A program made the position numbers and the translations under genes. Under the pieces are notes generated by a model, which ran no database searches, was not told the origin of the DNA, and saw only the letters and a program-made list of their open reading frames with translations. Of a stretch of 64,000 nt of DNA, positions 29,584 through 41,184 are shown one piece after another; the stretch's first letter is position 1, and every line of letters begins with the position of its first letter. The stretch is from Eonycteris spelaea (lineage: Eukaryota; Chordata; Mammalia; Chiroptera; Pteropodidae), in NCBI GenBank assembly GCA_003508835.1, contig PUFA01000182.1, forward strand, positions 434,001 to 498,000, read 5' to 3'.

Positions 29584-30644
29584 GGCCCGACTGCGGCCCT
29601 GGACCGGCCCCGGCCACGCCCCCAAAGGCCCGCTCAGGACTTCCGTGCGATTGGCCGCAGCCGACTAGGTCGCGCCCTCGTCAAACCCAAACACCCTGAC
29701 TGATTCCGGCACCTCGAAACTCCGCCCCTGAGCCCTGACTCGTTCTCCGGCCGCACGCCCGGTCCAGGCTCTGGCAACGGGATGGGCTACTCCGAGACAG
29801 GCCCCGCCCCGCCCAGAAGCGAGCCCCGGGATTAGCCCGGATTCCGCGACCCAACAGACCTGGTGACGCCCCCGGAACCCGCTGCGCTTCTCTCGGACCC
29901 ACACGATTGGCCACGCCGGCGTCTCCTGGGCAATCATACAGTTCCGGATTGGTCCAGTCCGGGCTCTGTCCGGTTCTGGCCACGCCCCCAAGCGTAGGGT
30001 TGAACAAACCTCAAATTGGGCACAGGCCATAGCCCTCTAAGATTTTAGCACTAGAATTGGGCACTTTGCCGTTAAACCCCGCCCCTCCGCCTGGCTCCGC
30101 CTCAAAATAGTCGCACGCGGTTTAGACTCCTGCTTTGGGACTGGCCGCAGCGAGTGACCACGCCCCCACACGGATTCCGACGCTGAAGGGGGCGTATCCC
30201 CGCTATGTCCAGTCCCGTCATTATGTCCTGTACCTCTCGAGTGCAGTTACGCCCCGCCCGCGCCCTACTCTGTGCATGAAGATAGGCCTAGTACCTATTT
30301 CATTCCCGCCCCTAGATTAGACCGCACCTCCAGGCGTCAAACCATTCCTAAGACCTTCTGAGCTGGAACTAGCGAGATCTGCCTTCACTAACCCTGGTTG
30401 GCCTCAGTTTCCCCCTCCAGAAACCACCGGGGATGCACGCGTTCTTTGCGCCAGTCCAGACCTCTGCGCGTGCGCGCAACCTGTGTCCGTGTCCGCGGTG
30501 CTCAATAAAGTTGCACGCTTGTTGCCTGCCCGTCCGCACTGCAAGCTGCGCGCGCCGCCCAGAATTCTCGCGATAGCAAGCGGCGGCTGCCCTTGGGTGC
30601 GGGGGTCCGGCGGGCAGTGCAGTGCGGGGTCCGGGTGCTCAGCC
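29584..30644. promoter_or_regulatory. Bidirectional CpG-rich promoter of VMAC and NDUFA11
   Basis: 1.06 kb between divergent start codons, GC-rich with many CpG. CCAAT boxes appear as ATTGG at 29650, 29906 and 29948. Several CCACGCCCCC-type GC/KLF boxes are present. An NRF1-like palindrome lies near 30465. No TATA box is placed convincingly. A head-to-head CpG promoter is usual for housekeeping gene pairs. Confidence 0.75.
30464..30478 (+). promoter_or_regulatory. NDUFA11: NRF1-like site
   Basis: CTGCGCGTGCGCGCA closely resembles the NRF1 palindrome (TGCGCATGCGC), 170 bases upstream of the NDUFA11 ATG. NRF1 controls many nuclear genes for respiratory-chain subunits, which fits. Motif match only. 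Confidence 0.5.
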
Positions 30645-30741
30645 ATGGTGCGGAAGCTTCTTCACCGGTACTGGGAAATCCCCGACGGCACCGAGTGTCA
30701 CCGCAAGACCTACGCCAGCACCAGTATCAGTGGTGCCGTTG
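30645..30741 (+). CDS. NDUFA11: NDUFA11 coding exon 1
   Basis: ATG in GCCATGG context; encodes [18 protein letters not shown], then [14 protein letters not shown]. Donor GTGAGC after one base of the next codon. Confidence 0.94.
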
Positions 30742-33700
30742 GTGAGCGCCGACCGGCCAGACCCCAGGGGCGGAGACTGCAGGGAGGTCATAGTGTCACT
30801 GGGGGATGTCCGAAGGTGTCCTGGGGGGCTGGGGAATCTCGCGGGGTGGCATATGGTTGTTGGGGCGTCTGGGTAGATCGGGGATGCTGGGGAGCTCTTG
30901 TACGAGATAGACTTTGTGGGGTGTCGGACTAATTCAGAGGATGCAGGGAGGTCATAGGGTCAGTGGGAGCTGTCCGAGGGGGTCACACGGGGGCGGGGAG
31001 TCTCGCGGGGCGGCACAGGGCTGCCGCCCGGGCGTCTGGGGCGGTGTCTGGGGAAGCCGTGGAGTGAGATGGGGCCATCATAGGGGTCAGAGAGCCTGGA
31101 GCGATGAGACTTTTCAACTGGGTAACTTGAGATTACTTGGGGATCATAGATTATTATTGGGGTACCTGAGGGGGTATAGAAGCTTGAGAAAGTTCTGGAG
31201 TAGGATGAGGTCTTTCTGGGTCCAGAAGAGTTGGATGGTCAGGGACATCTGAAGTTTATATTGGGGGTACCAGAGAACCCCTATGGGTGCTGCGGAGATC
31301 GTAGGTGAAGCGAGTCGGCGTGCTATAAGGATAGCCCTTGGGGCTGTGAAGGGAACCCAGAGCCATGACATTCCTTGCAGGGGAGACCCCAGACTCTTGT
31401 CCCTTCCACACTCCTTTCATTCTGTCTCCCTGAGAAGCAGGTGTGGTGGTTTGGGCCGCCTCCCTACCTCCAGCTTCTGAAACAGGGTCTGGCAGAAGCC
31501 GGGTCTGCACGGGGCAGCATCCGCCTTAGGCAGACCTGGTAATCACTGCTGTTATCTCCATACTTAGAAGGGTCAGTGGTTGTCACCTCCATTTCTCAGA
31601 GGTGGAAAACGAAGGTCCAAGAGGCGTATTAACTGTCCCAGGTCTTTTGAAATGGGGCTGCAGATCCACATCTAGGAACATGCACACAGGATTCCTTGTG
31701 GGAGGGTCTTCAGGAGAAAGGGCTGATGGGGCGGTCCCAGGGGGTGCGTGATGTAGAGTCTGCCTGCGTGGCAAGTTGTTGGGACAGGGCAGGGCCTGTG
31801 GTAGGGCCTTTGGGGTGGGGGTGGGGGGGCACTTACCCCAGGAGGCCTGGGCTGTGCAGTGTGAGATCGGATCATGGTAGAGGAAATTGATTCTGGTGGA
31901 TTCTTATGGGGAGATACTGACATTGGCACATGCCTAGAGGGTCATGGCTGTGTCTCGGATATTAAAGCAGGAGGAGTCACCTGAGGGGCCTTCAGGGGGA
32001 AAATTTGGAGAACTGGAGGCTTTGGGGATTTTGAGGCTGAGAAAGATTAACGATGCTGTCTGTGCGCGGGGCTTGCGTGTGTGCTCACAGATGCATTCGC
32101 CCTGGGACTGAAGTCTCATAGCTCTTGGGGAGACCAAGCGCATCTCAGGAGTAGGGTGCTGACCAGTGAGGGAGGAGCCTCGGGGTGGGGGCTTGCTAGA
32201 GGGTGTTTGAGGGGAGGTAGGCGGGACACTTTGACAGAGGTGCCTTGTCAGGTGGTCCCTAAGAGACTCAGATGTGCGATGGCCACTGGCGTCTGTGAGC
32301 TCTCCAGACCACCCAGGGGTCTCGAGGGCGTCACTGTGTGTGTTGGCCTCTTTGCCCCCCTGTGTTTCCTCACTGACCAAGACCATTCTACATACAGCAC
32401 GTGGTTCACACATGTCCGTCAGTCCTGTCACCTCCCTGCAGCTTCATTCCCTGACCACCCTCTGCTTTGGCCTGAGGGTTTAATGTTTGGCTTCCCAGAG
32501 CTGGTGAGCCGCTGGAGGGCGGGGAGCCCTACGCCAGCGGAGCCCAGCGCTGTGTAGGCACAGCTATCTGTGAAGGGAAGAAGGAGACATTAACCGTGGA
32601 TGAAAGAATGAGTCAGGGCGTGAAGTAACTGAACGGGTGGAAGGAGGGTTCACGGTAACCGAGTGAATGCACCAGTGCAGGCGCGGTGACTGTAAGGGAA
32701 TGAATGAATGACGTGTGCCATCTGGAGGTCTCAATGGGAGGCTGAGAGGGAGCCAGGAGCAGGCCAAGGGCTTGGGGAGGAGGGAGTGACGGCAGTCTCT
32801 GGACCAATGTGAGTGAGTCGTGCTGGGGTCTGCTGGGGTCGCAGCATCTGAGGGGCCAGGCGGGCCCCATACTGGGTGACTTCAGGGGGAGAGTTGGTCG
32901 GGCAGTCTTGACCCTAAGATAATCAGGGTGCTCCTGATCATATGTACCCAGTTCAAGAACTTCTGCGGTACGTAGGGTGGTGGGAACACTCAGGCTGGCA
33001 TGACCAGGACCGCAGGCATATGGCGGGGTCGACAGGGTGCCCCCCAGAGCTCACTGCCTGATTAGGTTTGGGGGCAGCCCTGAATCCAGTCCCTTCAGGG
33101 GGTCCTAAGACCCAGCTCCAGAGATCAAGACTCGCCAGGGCTGGGAGCCCCTCTGATTAAGTGTGCACAGGGGCAGCGAGCACACGAGAAAGCGTGCTGG
33201 GGCAGGGCTCCCTGCTGGGCCCCAGGTCCCCCTCCCCAGCCTGCAGCCTCTCAGAGGTCAAGCGGGGACACCAGAGTGCGTGTGTGGTCGGGAGAAGATC
33301 AGGAGGGTGTGCAGACAGCAGACCAGGGCCTTGCACACTGCAGCCCTCGGTCATCTTTTTTTTTTTTCCCCCAGTGGATAAATTTAACATGTAACATTGT
33401 GTGAGTTGAAGGTGTAGAATCCTCTTTATATGTGAGTGTCTCTCTTCCCCTTATCCCTGGGCCTCATTTTACCCATCTGGGCTGTCCTCACAGCTGCTCT
33501 GAAGCTTAACCCCACTGTCCGGTGTGACAAGCCGCACGGCGGCTCCAGTGAGTGGAATCAGAGCCCAGACTGAGGTGGAAGGCACTGCTCAGGCTGGAGG
33601 CTTGGGGACTGGGGTGCAGCCCACTGCCCAGGGCTGCAGTGTGGGGCAGAGCATGGCCTTTGGTCAGACCCACCTGGCTTCCGGACAGTTCTGCTGGGTG

Positions 33701-36465
33701 ATCTTAGGCAAGTCACACTGCCTCACTGAGGTCCCCTCCCTTCCCATGAAACAACGGATATAAGGGGACTGAGCCCCTTGGGCCCTGAGGCAGATGACTG
33801 GGGCAGTGGCTGCACCTGCCACCTGGCAGATGGCAATTCTCTTTTGTCTGGGATAGAATGGTCTGGCCCCGGGATGCCCCTGCTAGCAGCTAGGCCACGC
33901 AGGGGTCCCTGGGGAAGGGGGATGCGTTGTCACCCTGAGCAGGGTAAGCTGCAGGATGGGAGCCCCATGTTGGGCAGTTCTGGTGACAGGAAGCCAGCTA
34001 GGTGGGCCCTGGTCTACCTACCCACTGAGGAGGGCCTGGTGGGCAAGGACACCCGAGGGTCTGCCCCAGCCTCGCCCAGGGCCACATGCTGGCCCAGGTC
34101 AGCGCTCACTCAGGGTGCTCCAGGATAGATCCTTGGTTCTCACCGCCCGCCTGGCACTCGGCTTCAGGCCCAGCCCCACCATGGCCCCTCATGTGAAAGC
34201 CAACGTCAGGGGCAGGGTGGCCACGCCGATGGCACAGATGGAAAAGCTGAGGTCAGTGGCAAAGCCCAGCGGGCGTGGGCAGCTGCCCAGCCAACCAGGT
34301 ATGAGGGATGGGCCCAGGCCGGAGCCGCCATTGGAGAGGGGCCCTGGGTGGCAGTGAGGAGGCATTGACAGCCCTGGGAGCCAAGCCTCTGCCAAGGAGG
34401 ATTAGGTCAGGGAGCCCAGGGCCGCCTGGGAGAATGGAACCTTTGATGGGAGCGGGGCCTGGGTGCCAGGGCCTCTGGGGGCGCAGCTCACTCAAGGCTG
34501 GGAGCAGCCTGACCACTGAGGCCCCAGGCACATCCCCGAGCCTGCTGCGTACGGGGCTGCTGCCCTGAGGGGGGCCCCAGACGTGACAGGGACCCAGGCA
34601 GGCCTTCTGTGGAGCTGGCTTTTCAGGCCTTAGGAGGGAGGCCTGGGGTCCACAGGTGGCAGGAGACCCAGGCTTTGGAGCAGCAGGCCCAGGTGCACAC
34701 CTCAACTGCGCTACCTTGGGATCACCAGGGGGACAAAAGGAGAGAGGGTTTAAGAGGCGTGGCCCCAGCCAGGGCCACTCGGCAGCAAGGCCCAAGTCTG
34801 AGCCACCCCGTACCCTGTCATCCCACAGGCCTGATCGCTTCTGCCTACAGCGTCGCACTCAACCCCCCGGGCTCCTTCCTGGAGGAGTGGCCAGGACAGG
34901 ACGATACACATTTACAGCAGGTGAGCCAGCCCGGGGACGTCTACTTCCCCCGGGTCCCTCCTGGGACTGGCCTGGCTGTCACAGCCCTCTGGGCCCCTGA
35001 CCAGCCCTCCGCCCCGTCTGCCCCCACAGCTGCCGTCGGTGCCATATTCGGCATCACGTCCTGTGTCAGCGCCCAGGTCCGAGAGAAGCCTGACGACCCC
35101 GTCAACTACTTCCTCGGAGGCTGTGCCGGAGGCCTGACCCTGGGAGCGCGCAGTGAGTGAGCCCCACGGCCCCCCTGAACCCCCTGCTCGCCCGCGTGCT
35201 GCACGGGGTGCTCTCGCAGCCCGGCGGCCGTGCGGAAGCCCCCGGTGCTGCCAAGCCTCGGCCACCGCCATTCAGGGCCAGGAGCAGCTTCTGCTGCAGC
35301 ACCGCTGCAGCCCACGTCGCCGAGCCCTCCCCGCCCCTCCCCCGCGCACCCGCTCCCTGCCACATGGGCCTCCTCGCTGCTCCTCCGGCCCGCCAGGCAC
35401 CGTCCTGCCTCAGGCCCTCTGCACGGGCTGTGCCCGCTGAATGCCGTTCCCTGAGGTCAGCTCAGCTTCCTCTCACCGACCCCGCTGTGCACGATGTAGG
35501 GCGCCCGCCGCCCTCACGCCTTATCCCATCCCCCACCCCCCGTGCGCCGTGGTTTGTCAAAGAATTTGAGGTCACTGCCGGTTCCGCCACCGGCCTGTGC
35601 GCACGGAGGGCAGTGTTGGGGCTTGCAGTGCCTCCCTCTCCCAGCACCCAGACCCCTGGCTGGCTGGACACACAGCCCTGGGGGTGCCACTCTCACCTGT
35701 CCCACTCCACAGGTGCAGGCACAGAGCTCAGAGAGGCGGCTGAGGTGGCCCGAGGTCACCCGGGACCCAGCAGAGCACGCTGGTCTGGTGGGCGGGGGCC
35801 ACGCCTGAGCAGCCTGGCACAGGGAGCAGACGCTGCTCTGCCCACCTCCCCCAGCCTCGGGGCGGGGGGGGGGCAGGCGGCCACACACAGCTAAACCGCC
35901 CTGGCCCGTGGCCCGGCAGGCAGGGAGAGGGGTAGGGCTCCGCGGAGGAGGGCCGCACTTTGAGGCCTTGGGTGAGGTCTGGGTTTGACACGCACCCCGA
36001 GCCCGTGACGGGGGCGTGAGCCCCGCACACAGCAGGCAGACCCCATCCCACGCGGCAGGTGGTGGGGCATAGGCTCGGGCTCCTTGTTTGCCAACATGAG
36101 ACAGATGTGAGGCCGGTGCCCGTGACCGGGGCCCGGGCTGAGACTCCCCAGCACGTCATCAGCTCGGCAGCTTGAGTGTCCCGCTACCTGAGCCCCGGGC
36201 CCATCGCCTGTGCCTCAGCTTTCGCACACGTCTGCAAAGGAGCGGGCCGGGACGCCGTCGCTTGAGGGAGGGGCACTGGCCCCGGGTGGCAGACCACCAC
36301 CCAGGGCGGGCACGGGGAGCCTGGTGCCTGACCTGCCCTCCCCACCCTCGCAGCTCACAGCTACGGGATAGGAGCCGCGGCCTGCGCGTACTGGGCGTGA
36401 CGGCCGCCCTGGTCAAGATGGGCCAGCTGGAGGGCTGGAAGGTGTTCGCGGAGCCCAAGGTGTGA
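30645..36465 (+). CDS. NDUFA11: NDUFA11, complex I accessory subunit B14.7 (4 exons, two frameshifts)
   Basis: NDUFA11 is a four-helix Tim17/22/23-related membrane subunit of mitochondrial NADH:ubiquinone oxidoreductase, needed for assembly of the membrane arm. Exons: 30645-30741, 34829-34920, 35030-35152, 36354-36465. Translation in pieces gives [18 protein letters not shown], then [15 protein letters not shown] / [12 protein letters not shown], then [38 protein letters not shown], and [11 protein letters not shown] / [23 protein letters not shown]. Exons 2 and 4 are each one base short of the length the phases need. If one base is allowed in each, the coding length becomes 426 nt, exactly the 141 aa of the family. 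Read literally the frame stops at TGA 35135-35137. Single-base assembly loss is my preferred explanation; a decayed gene is the alternative. Confidence 0.93.
32340..32600 (-). mobile_element. L2 LINE fragment, uncertain
   Basis: A CTCACTGACCAAGACCATTC to GGAGGGCGGGGAGCCC order resembles a reversed L2 3' end. Diverged. Confidence 0.4.
33650..33770 (+). mobile_element. MIR SINE fragment
   Basis: TGGTCAGACCCACCTGGCTT, GGTGATCTTAGGCAAGTCAC and TGCCTCACTGAGGTCCC follow the order of the MIR core. Confidence 0.65.
34829..34920 (+). CDS. NDUFA11: NDUFA11 coding exon 2 with frameshift
   Basis: CCCACAG acceptor, GTGAGC donor. The frame [18 protein letters not shown] breaks within 34881-34887 (GGAGGAG), after which [12 protein letters not shown] is read in the next frame. 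Length 92, where 93 is needed. Confidence 0.9.
35030..35152 (+). CDS. NDUFA11: NDUFA11 coding exon 3
   Basis: 123 nt, phase 1-1, CCCACAG acceptor and GTGAGT donor. Encodes [34 protein letters not shown] and LTLGAR; includes two membrane helices. Confidence 0.95.
35153..36353 (+). other. NDUFA11: NDUFA11 intron 3
   Basis: 1.2 kb, GC- and CpG-rich. A long plus-strand open frame (35157-35894) starts inside it but has proline/arginine-rich, low-complexity content and no family resemblance. I treat it as non-coding. Confidence 0.55.
36354..36465 (+). CDS. NDUFA11: NDUFA11 coding exon 4 with frameshift, and stop
   Basis: CTCGCAG acceptor. [12 protein letters not shown] is followed by a break at 36391-36395 (CTGGG), after which [17 protein letters not shown] and AEPKV-stop (TGA 36463-36465) read in the next frame. 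Length 112, where 113 is needed. Unshifted, TGA occurs at 36398-36400. Confidence 0.9.
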
Positions 36466-36511
36466 GCCCCAGCGCCTCCCACAGCCTCAGGCAGGTGCAG
36501 ATGCGCCTGAA

Positions 36512-36517
36512 AATAAA
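36512..36517 (+). terminator. NDUFA11: NDUFA11 polyadenylation signal AATAAA
   Basis: AATAAA 46 bases after the stop codon, followed by a T/G-rich stretch (TCTATGTTTGTGTGTCTG) that suits a downstream element. Confidence 0.9.
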
Positions 36518-39279
36518 CTCTGTCTATGTTTGTGTGTCTGTCTCCCTTTCCTCCACCCCTGCTCTCCGGTGACATGACAGGCCAGGCCAGTGCAGGTGAG
36601 GGAGGCCCAGGGCCGTTTTGGGAGGGAGCAGAGATAAAGCGTCTGGGTTTGCTCCCATCTGAGCCCGAGGCCTTGCAGCACAGAGAGGGTGGTGGGCGCA
36701 GGAACCGGCCAGTGGCTGGCTGGCGAGTGGGAGCCCACAGCCCTCCCTCCCGCCCCCTGCAGGTCACGGGCCGTCCAGCTCTGGGCCTCCCCCCAGAGCC
36801 AGCACATCCAGGGCCCACGCACAGCCGGACTCCAGACTCCCGGCCGTTGGAGTGGAGTGCTTCAGATGGCCCGGTGCCTTGTCCCTATCTGACAGGCCAC
36901 TGGGAGCCTGCAGGGCAGGGGCCTGTGCAGCAGCGAGATGAGAGACTGGCCGCCCTCACCCGCTGCCATCTGTCAGGCCTGTGATTTAGGCCCCGGAACG
37001 CGGCCTCCCGGCCCCCGGGCTCTGCAGGACGGGCTCGCGCTTCCTGGCGGACCTCGAGGAAGGCTGGGCTCGCCCCAGCACACCGCCAGGGGCCATAAAT
37101 TAGGGCTTTCCGGGCCCCGCCCTGGGGAGCAGGGTTCTGCCCTGAGGAGTCTGGCTCCGCAGGTGGCCCTGGGGCAGCAGAAGTGGGCCCGGCTGGTCAC
37201 AGCCCTCATGGCTGGTCACAGCCCTCATGGCCCCGCCGGGCCTGTGTCCGCCCAGCCCTTCCCGCTGCTCCTCGAGCCCACCCCTGGCCTGGGTTTGGCT
37301 GAAAGCCAGACTTGCAGCCTTGCTTTCCTCTGCCCGCCCCGGTCATAACTCAGCCGGCTGCTGAGCGGCTAAAATTAAACCCGTGCGGAGCGCAGAGCCC
37401 AGGCCCTACTGTTGTCACCAGGCTGGCCGCCACTGCTGGGGTTTGGTCCCCATAGGCAGCCCAAGGTCTCTTCCGGCCCTGCCCTCCCCTCTGCCCCCCA
37501 CCCATCGTGCCAACGCGGGACCCCTCCCGAGAACGCCCTTCCTGGGCTCCTGCACCCGGACTCAGGGTTCCCTGCTCGTGGGCTGGGAGGGAGGGTGCCG
37601 GGCGCCCAGGCCTGCATCCCAGCCCCAGACGGTTCCTTCCTGGCTCTGTCCTCAGTTTCCCCACCTGGCAAGTGGGGGTGAAGAGTTAGAGATGTGAGGT
37701 GGGCAAATGAGTGTACCCCAGGTGACAGGGCCCTTCTGGGGGGACCAGGTCCCTCTGCTCCTGCAGCAGCCTGGTCTGTCCCTGTGGCGGCCGGCAGGGG
37801 GCAGAGCCCACCGTGCTCAGCCAGAGGGCTGACCTCCCCCAGGACCCTGTCCCTGCCTCCCTGTCCAGTCCCTCCTCCTCTGAGGCAGCAGGGCACAGAG
37901 TCTAAGAGTAGGGAGGGCCAGTGATCATCAAGAACACTGCGGGCCGGAGCAGGGGTACCTGCTCACGGACCCGCACCTGGTCACTTCTCAGTCCCCAATC
38001 CCCAGCATCCTCCAGAACCAGGCCAGCCCTCACTGCCGCTGCTGCGCACCCCTCCCGGCCTTCACACCACCTCTGCGAAGCCCAGACCCTGTGCCAGTCC
38101 CTGCCTACCTCCCAGCCTCAGTTTCCCCTCTGGTCAGCTCAGGGGCTGCGCTCGCCGCCCACCCAGACCTCTCCGGGCCGGCCGCCAGGGTTGGAACAGA
38201 CCCACCAGCCCCCCTAGAGCAGCTGCCTGACAGGCTCCAGGGAGCCCTAAATCCCAGACCCCGTTGCCCATAAACATTTACTAGGCTGTGAGGGGCTGAC
38301 ATCATCACCACCCACACACAGGCCTGTGTCCAGAGCGCCCAGTCCCCCTACCCCTTTGCCTGGACCCCCCAGAACTACCCCCACCTCCACGTGGAGATGA
38401 AGGGGCCTTTCCAGATCGCTTGAGGGGCAGGCAGTGAGCCAGAGGACAAGGCGAGCTCACTGGCCCTGTGGGGGGGGTGGGGGGGGCGGGGAGCACAGCA
38501 GCAGAAGGGCGGCCCTCCCACCCCCACCCCGCAAGTGCTCATTGAGGTCCCAAGCCTCGGAGACGTACTTCCCAGTGGGGACAAGGGCTATTCGGCCAGG
38601 GATTCTCTGAGCTCTGTGAGCCAAGAAAATGTGAGCAATGCAAGAAAGACAGAGAAACCCCGAGCCTTTCCCACCTGCCAGCTGTCCACATCAGGTCTGC
38701 TTCATAGGTGAGGAAACAGGCCCAGGGAGGTGACTTCAGAGGGCCTGGCTCACAGGGGCACTCAGCACTGCCCCTTTGTTATTATTAGCTATATTAGGGC
38801 ATGGCGCATAAATTGTCTCAGAAAGATTTTACGATGGTCATGGTATTGGGACAAATAGCCACCAGATGGGACAAGGTCATCTAAAAGCAGAATTGCACCC
38901 CACGCATCCCTTCACAAAGTTGTTGGCTGTGGCCCAGGTGCCCGTTGGTGCAGCCGGGACACATGAGGCCCCTGGGCGTCACTGCCCCCATCACCAGGCC
39001 CTTTGGCCCTCTTGCAACCTGTGAGCCCTGTGTGCCAGGGCCTGTCCCAGCTGTGCCCACTCCTCACCCTGTCCGTGGCCACACCCAAGTCCAGGCCCTA
39101 TCGCCACCCACCTGGACGGCGCACTCACCTCCACCCTGGTCCCCGGCTGCCACCCTTGCTCCCTCAATGGCCAGAGGACACCTGTGAACAAGAGTCGGTT
39201 CCCTCCCCACTCTGCCCACAGCCAACCAGGGCTCCTGCCTCCCTCAGGGCAAAGCCCAAACCCTCCCTGCGGCGTGGGC
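36518..39279. other. Intergenic, GC-rich
   Basis: No coding exon found. An 18-bp unit (GGCTGGTCACAGCCCTCAT) is directly repeated at about 37190-37227. G-runs lie near 38469-38490. A small AT-rich island (38770-38900) is unexplained. Confidence 0.5.
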
Positions 39280-39690
39280 CACACAGCCTGTCTCATCACC
39301 AAGTCTGCCCCTTGCTCACGCTGCTCCAGCACAGGCCTCCTCACTGTCACCTCCAGCACCAGCCACAGCCCTGCCGCAGGGCCTTGGCACAGGCTGTGCC
39401 CCCGATGGACTGCTCTTCCCCCAGTGTCCCCACAGCTGCCTGCCTCACCTGCAGTTCTCAGCTCGGACGTCACCTCCTCACGGAGGCCTCCCGAGGCCTC
39501 CCTGACGTGCCGCCCACACGGCTTTCACCCTCCTCCACTTTTGCCCATGGCGTTTATCAGCTTCTAAATCTCGTGTCACCATCATGCAGTGTTTAGTGGG
39601 ACGTGTGTCTCCTTGAGGACCAGGAAATATCCTGGCTGTTACACCCTTGGGACAGTACCCAGCCTCAGAACACAGCAGGGCTCTGTAACT
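39280..39690 (-). mobile_element. L2 LINE 3' fragment
   Basis: GGACGTCACCTCCTCACGGA, GAGGCCTCCCTGACGTGCC, CCTTGAGGACCAGGAAATAT and CAGTACCCAGCCTCAGAACA read as a reversed L2 3' end. Confidence 0.6.
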
Positions 39691-39789
39691 GTGTGGTCCC
39701 CCTTACTCCTCCCCAGTAGATGAGGGCTGTGGGGAGGGTCGGGGGAGAGAAGCCATCCGAACCCAAGTCTTGAAGTCACGATTTGAAAC

Positions 39790-40110
39790 ACTGACATGTG
39801 TTTACTGAGCACCTACCTACCTCTGTGAGGCACAGGCTCTGGCCTGGGGTCACCTCAGCCAATAAGGTCCCCGCCTTCCCAGAGCTCAAAGTCTGGTATG
39901 GGGGGAGAAATAGTAAAAGAGATGATTGAAAAATGAGCAGACACACAAACAGCGAAGTGTTTCACACAGAGAAGCCATGGCGACCTGATGGAGTGCAGTG
40001 GAGGGTCCTCCCCAGCCGGGGGCTCTCAGGCAGGGACCAGAAGGAGCCACCTCAGGTGCCGTACAGGGAGGGTGGTCCAGGCAGAGGGGACCTAGAGGAC
40101 AGAGGCCTGC
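39790..40110 (+). mobile_element. L2 LINE 3' fragment
   Basis: GTTTACTGAGCACCTACCTA, GCCTTCCCAGAGCTCAAAGT, CAAACAGCGAAGTG and GGTCCAGGCAGAGGGGACC follow the L2 3' end in sense orientation. Confidence 0.6.
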
Positions 40111-41180
40111 GCCCCCGGCAAGAGGCAAGAGGCCCCTGTGGGGTGCGAGGAGAGGGCAAGTCGGGGCAGACTTGCTGCCGTGGGGGGCGCTGGCCGCCAG
40201 GCTCCGCGAAATCCATCTGGCTTCCACCGTGGTGCTTGCCCTGGCAAACACCCCCTGGAGCAGTGCCAGCCACCTGGGCACCCTTAAAAGGGCTGTTCCG
40301 GGAGGGGCCAGGCCTGAATGCCCTGGAGGCAGATATCGCCGGAGCTACAGAGTCCCCGTCCTAGAGGGGACATAGAGGTCTGAGGAACAGAGGACCCAAG
40401 GGGGTCTTCTGGCTGGATTTGGGGAGGGGCTGGCCCGTTCTCCCGCCTGACCCTCGAAGCCTAAAGCTAGGCTAGTAGTCACTTTAGGGGTCTAGAAGTG
40501 GGGACCTGAACCTTGCCCCCCTCCCGTGTGACTTGACATCTAGGGCTCAGAACCCAGTGGGCTTCTCGTTCCCTGGATGCAAGTCATCTCCGGCACCCCC
40601 AGCTAGAGAGGACTTTGCTTGTTGGGGAACTGAGGCACAGCCGGTCCCCCCCCCAGGGTCACCTCTGGTCACCCTCCCCCCTCCCCTAAGACCTTGGGTT
40701 TAGGTGAAGTGCTAAGCCTGGAGCAGCCCCAGCCCTATACTGGTGCTTACCGGTCCCTCCTCGGAGCCCACTAACACTCCGAGTGGCTTCCCGGAATGCT
40801 GGGTGGTCGTGAGCCCTGAGGGACTCAGTCAGGCCTGGCCCTGGTCCAGCCCGCTTCTCACTTCAGGGGGCCCCGCTGGGCCCTGAACGTTTGCTGAACC
40901 AGAGCAAGGAAGGTGTGAGCCCGGCGGGGGCAGGGCCGAGTCAGCGGGAGAGCTTTGGGCTCATCAGAGGGGCAGGCAGACCCACGCCCGGCCTGAACAC
41001 CCCCTCCTTCTCTTAAAACGTGTGCAGACGCTTTCATTTTGACCATTGTTGTTTTTGGGTTTTTTTCCACAGCCACCTTTCTAAAATATATTGTACAGTT
41101 AATTTTTTTTCAATAGGTAAAACAGATTCAGGCCACAGAATCTAAAATATACCAAAGAGTATTCAAAAAAAGCCCGAGCC
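40111..41180. other. Intergenic, no feature recognised
   Basis: GC-rich sequence with short runs of C (for example 40646-40656). Nothing I can name. Confidence 0.5.
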
Positions 41181-41184
41181 ACCC

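Larger units (their letters stand above)
30742..34828 (+). other. NDUFA11: NDUFA11 intron 1
   Basis: 4.09 kb intron. Repeats noted: a probable L2 fragment about 32340-32600 and a MIR-like fragment about 33650-33770. A T12 run lies at 33356-33367. The first 450 bases are very G-rich. No exon-like sequence found. Confidence 0.6.

Noticed and set aside
35157..35894. Plus-strand open frame of 245 codons in NDUFA11 intron 3
   Set aside because: Low-complexity Pro/Arg/Ser content. It begins at the exon 3 donor in a frame unrelated to NDUFA11 and shows no family resemblance.
30645..36465. NDUFA11 as a processed pseudogene
   Set aside because: It has introns with good splice sites, a CpG promoter and a poly(A) signal, and sits in the conserved gene order, so it is the genuine locus even if the frameshifts prove real.
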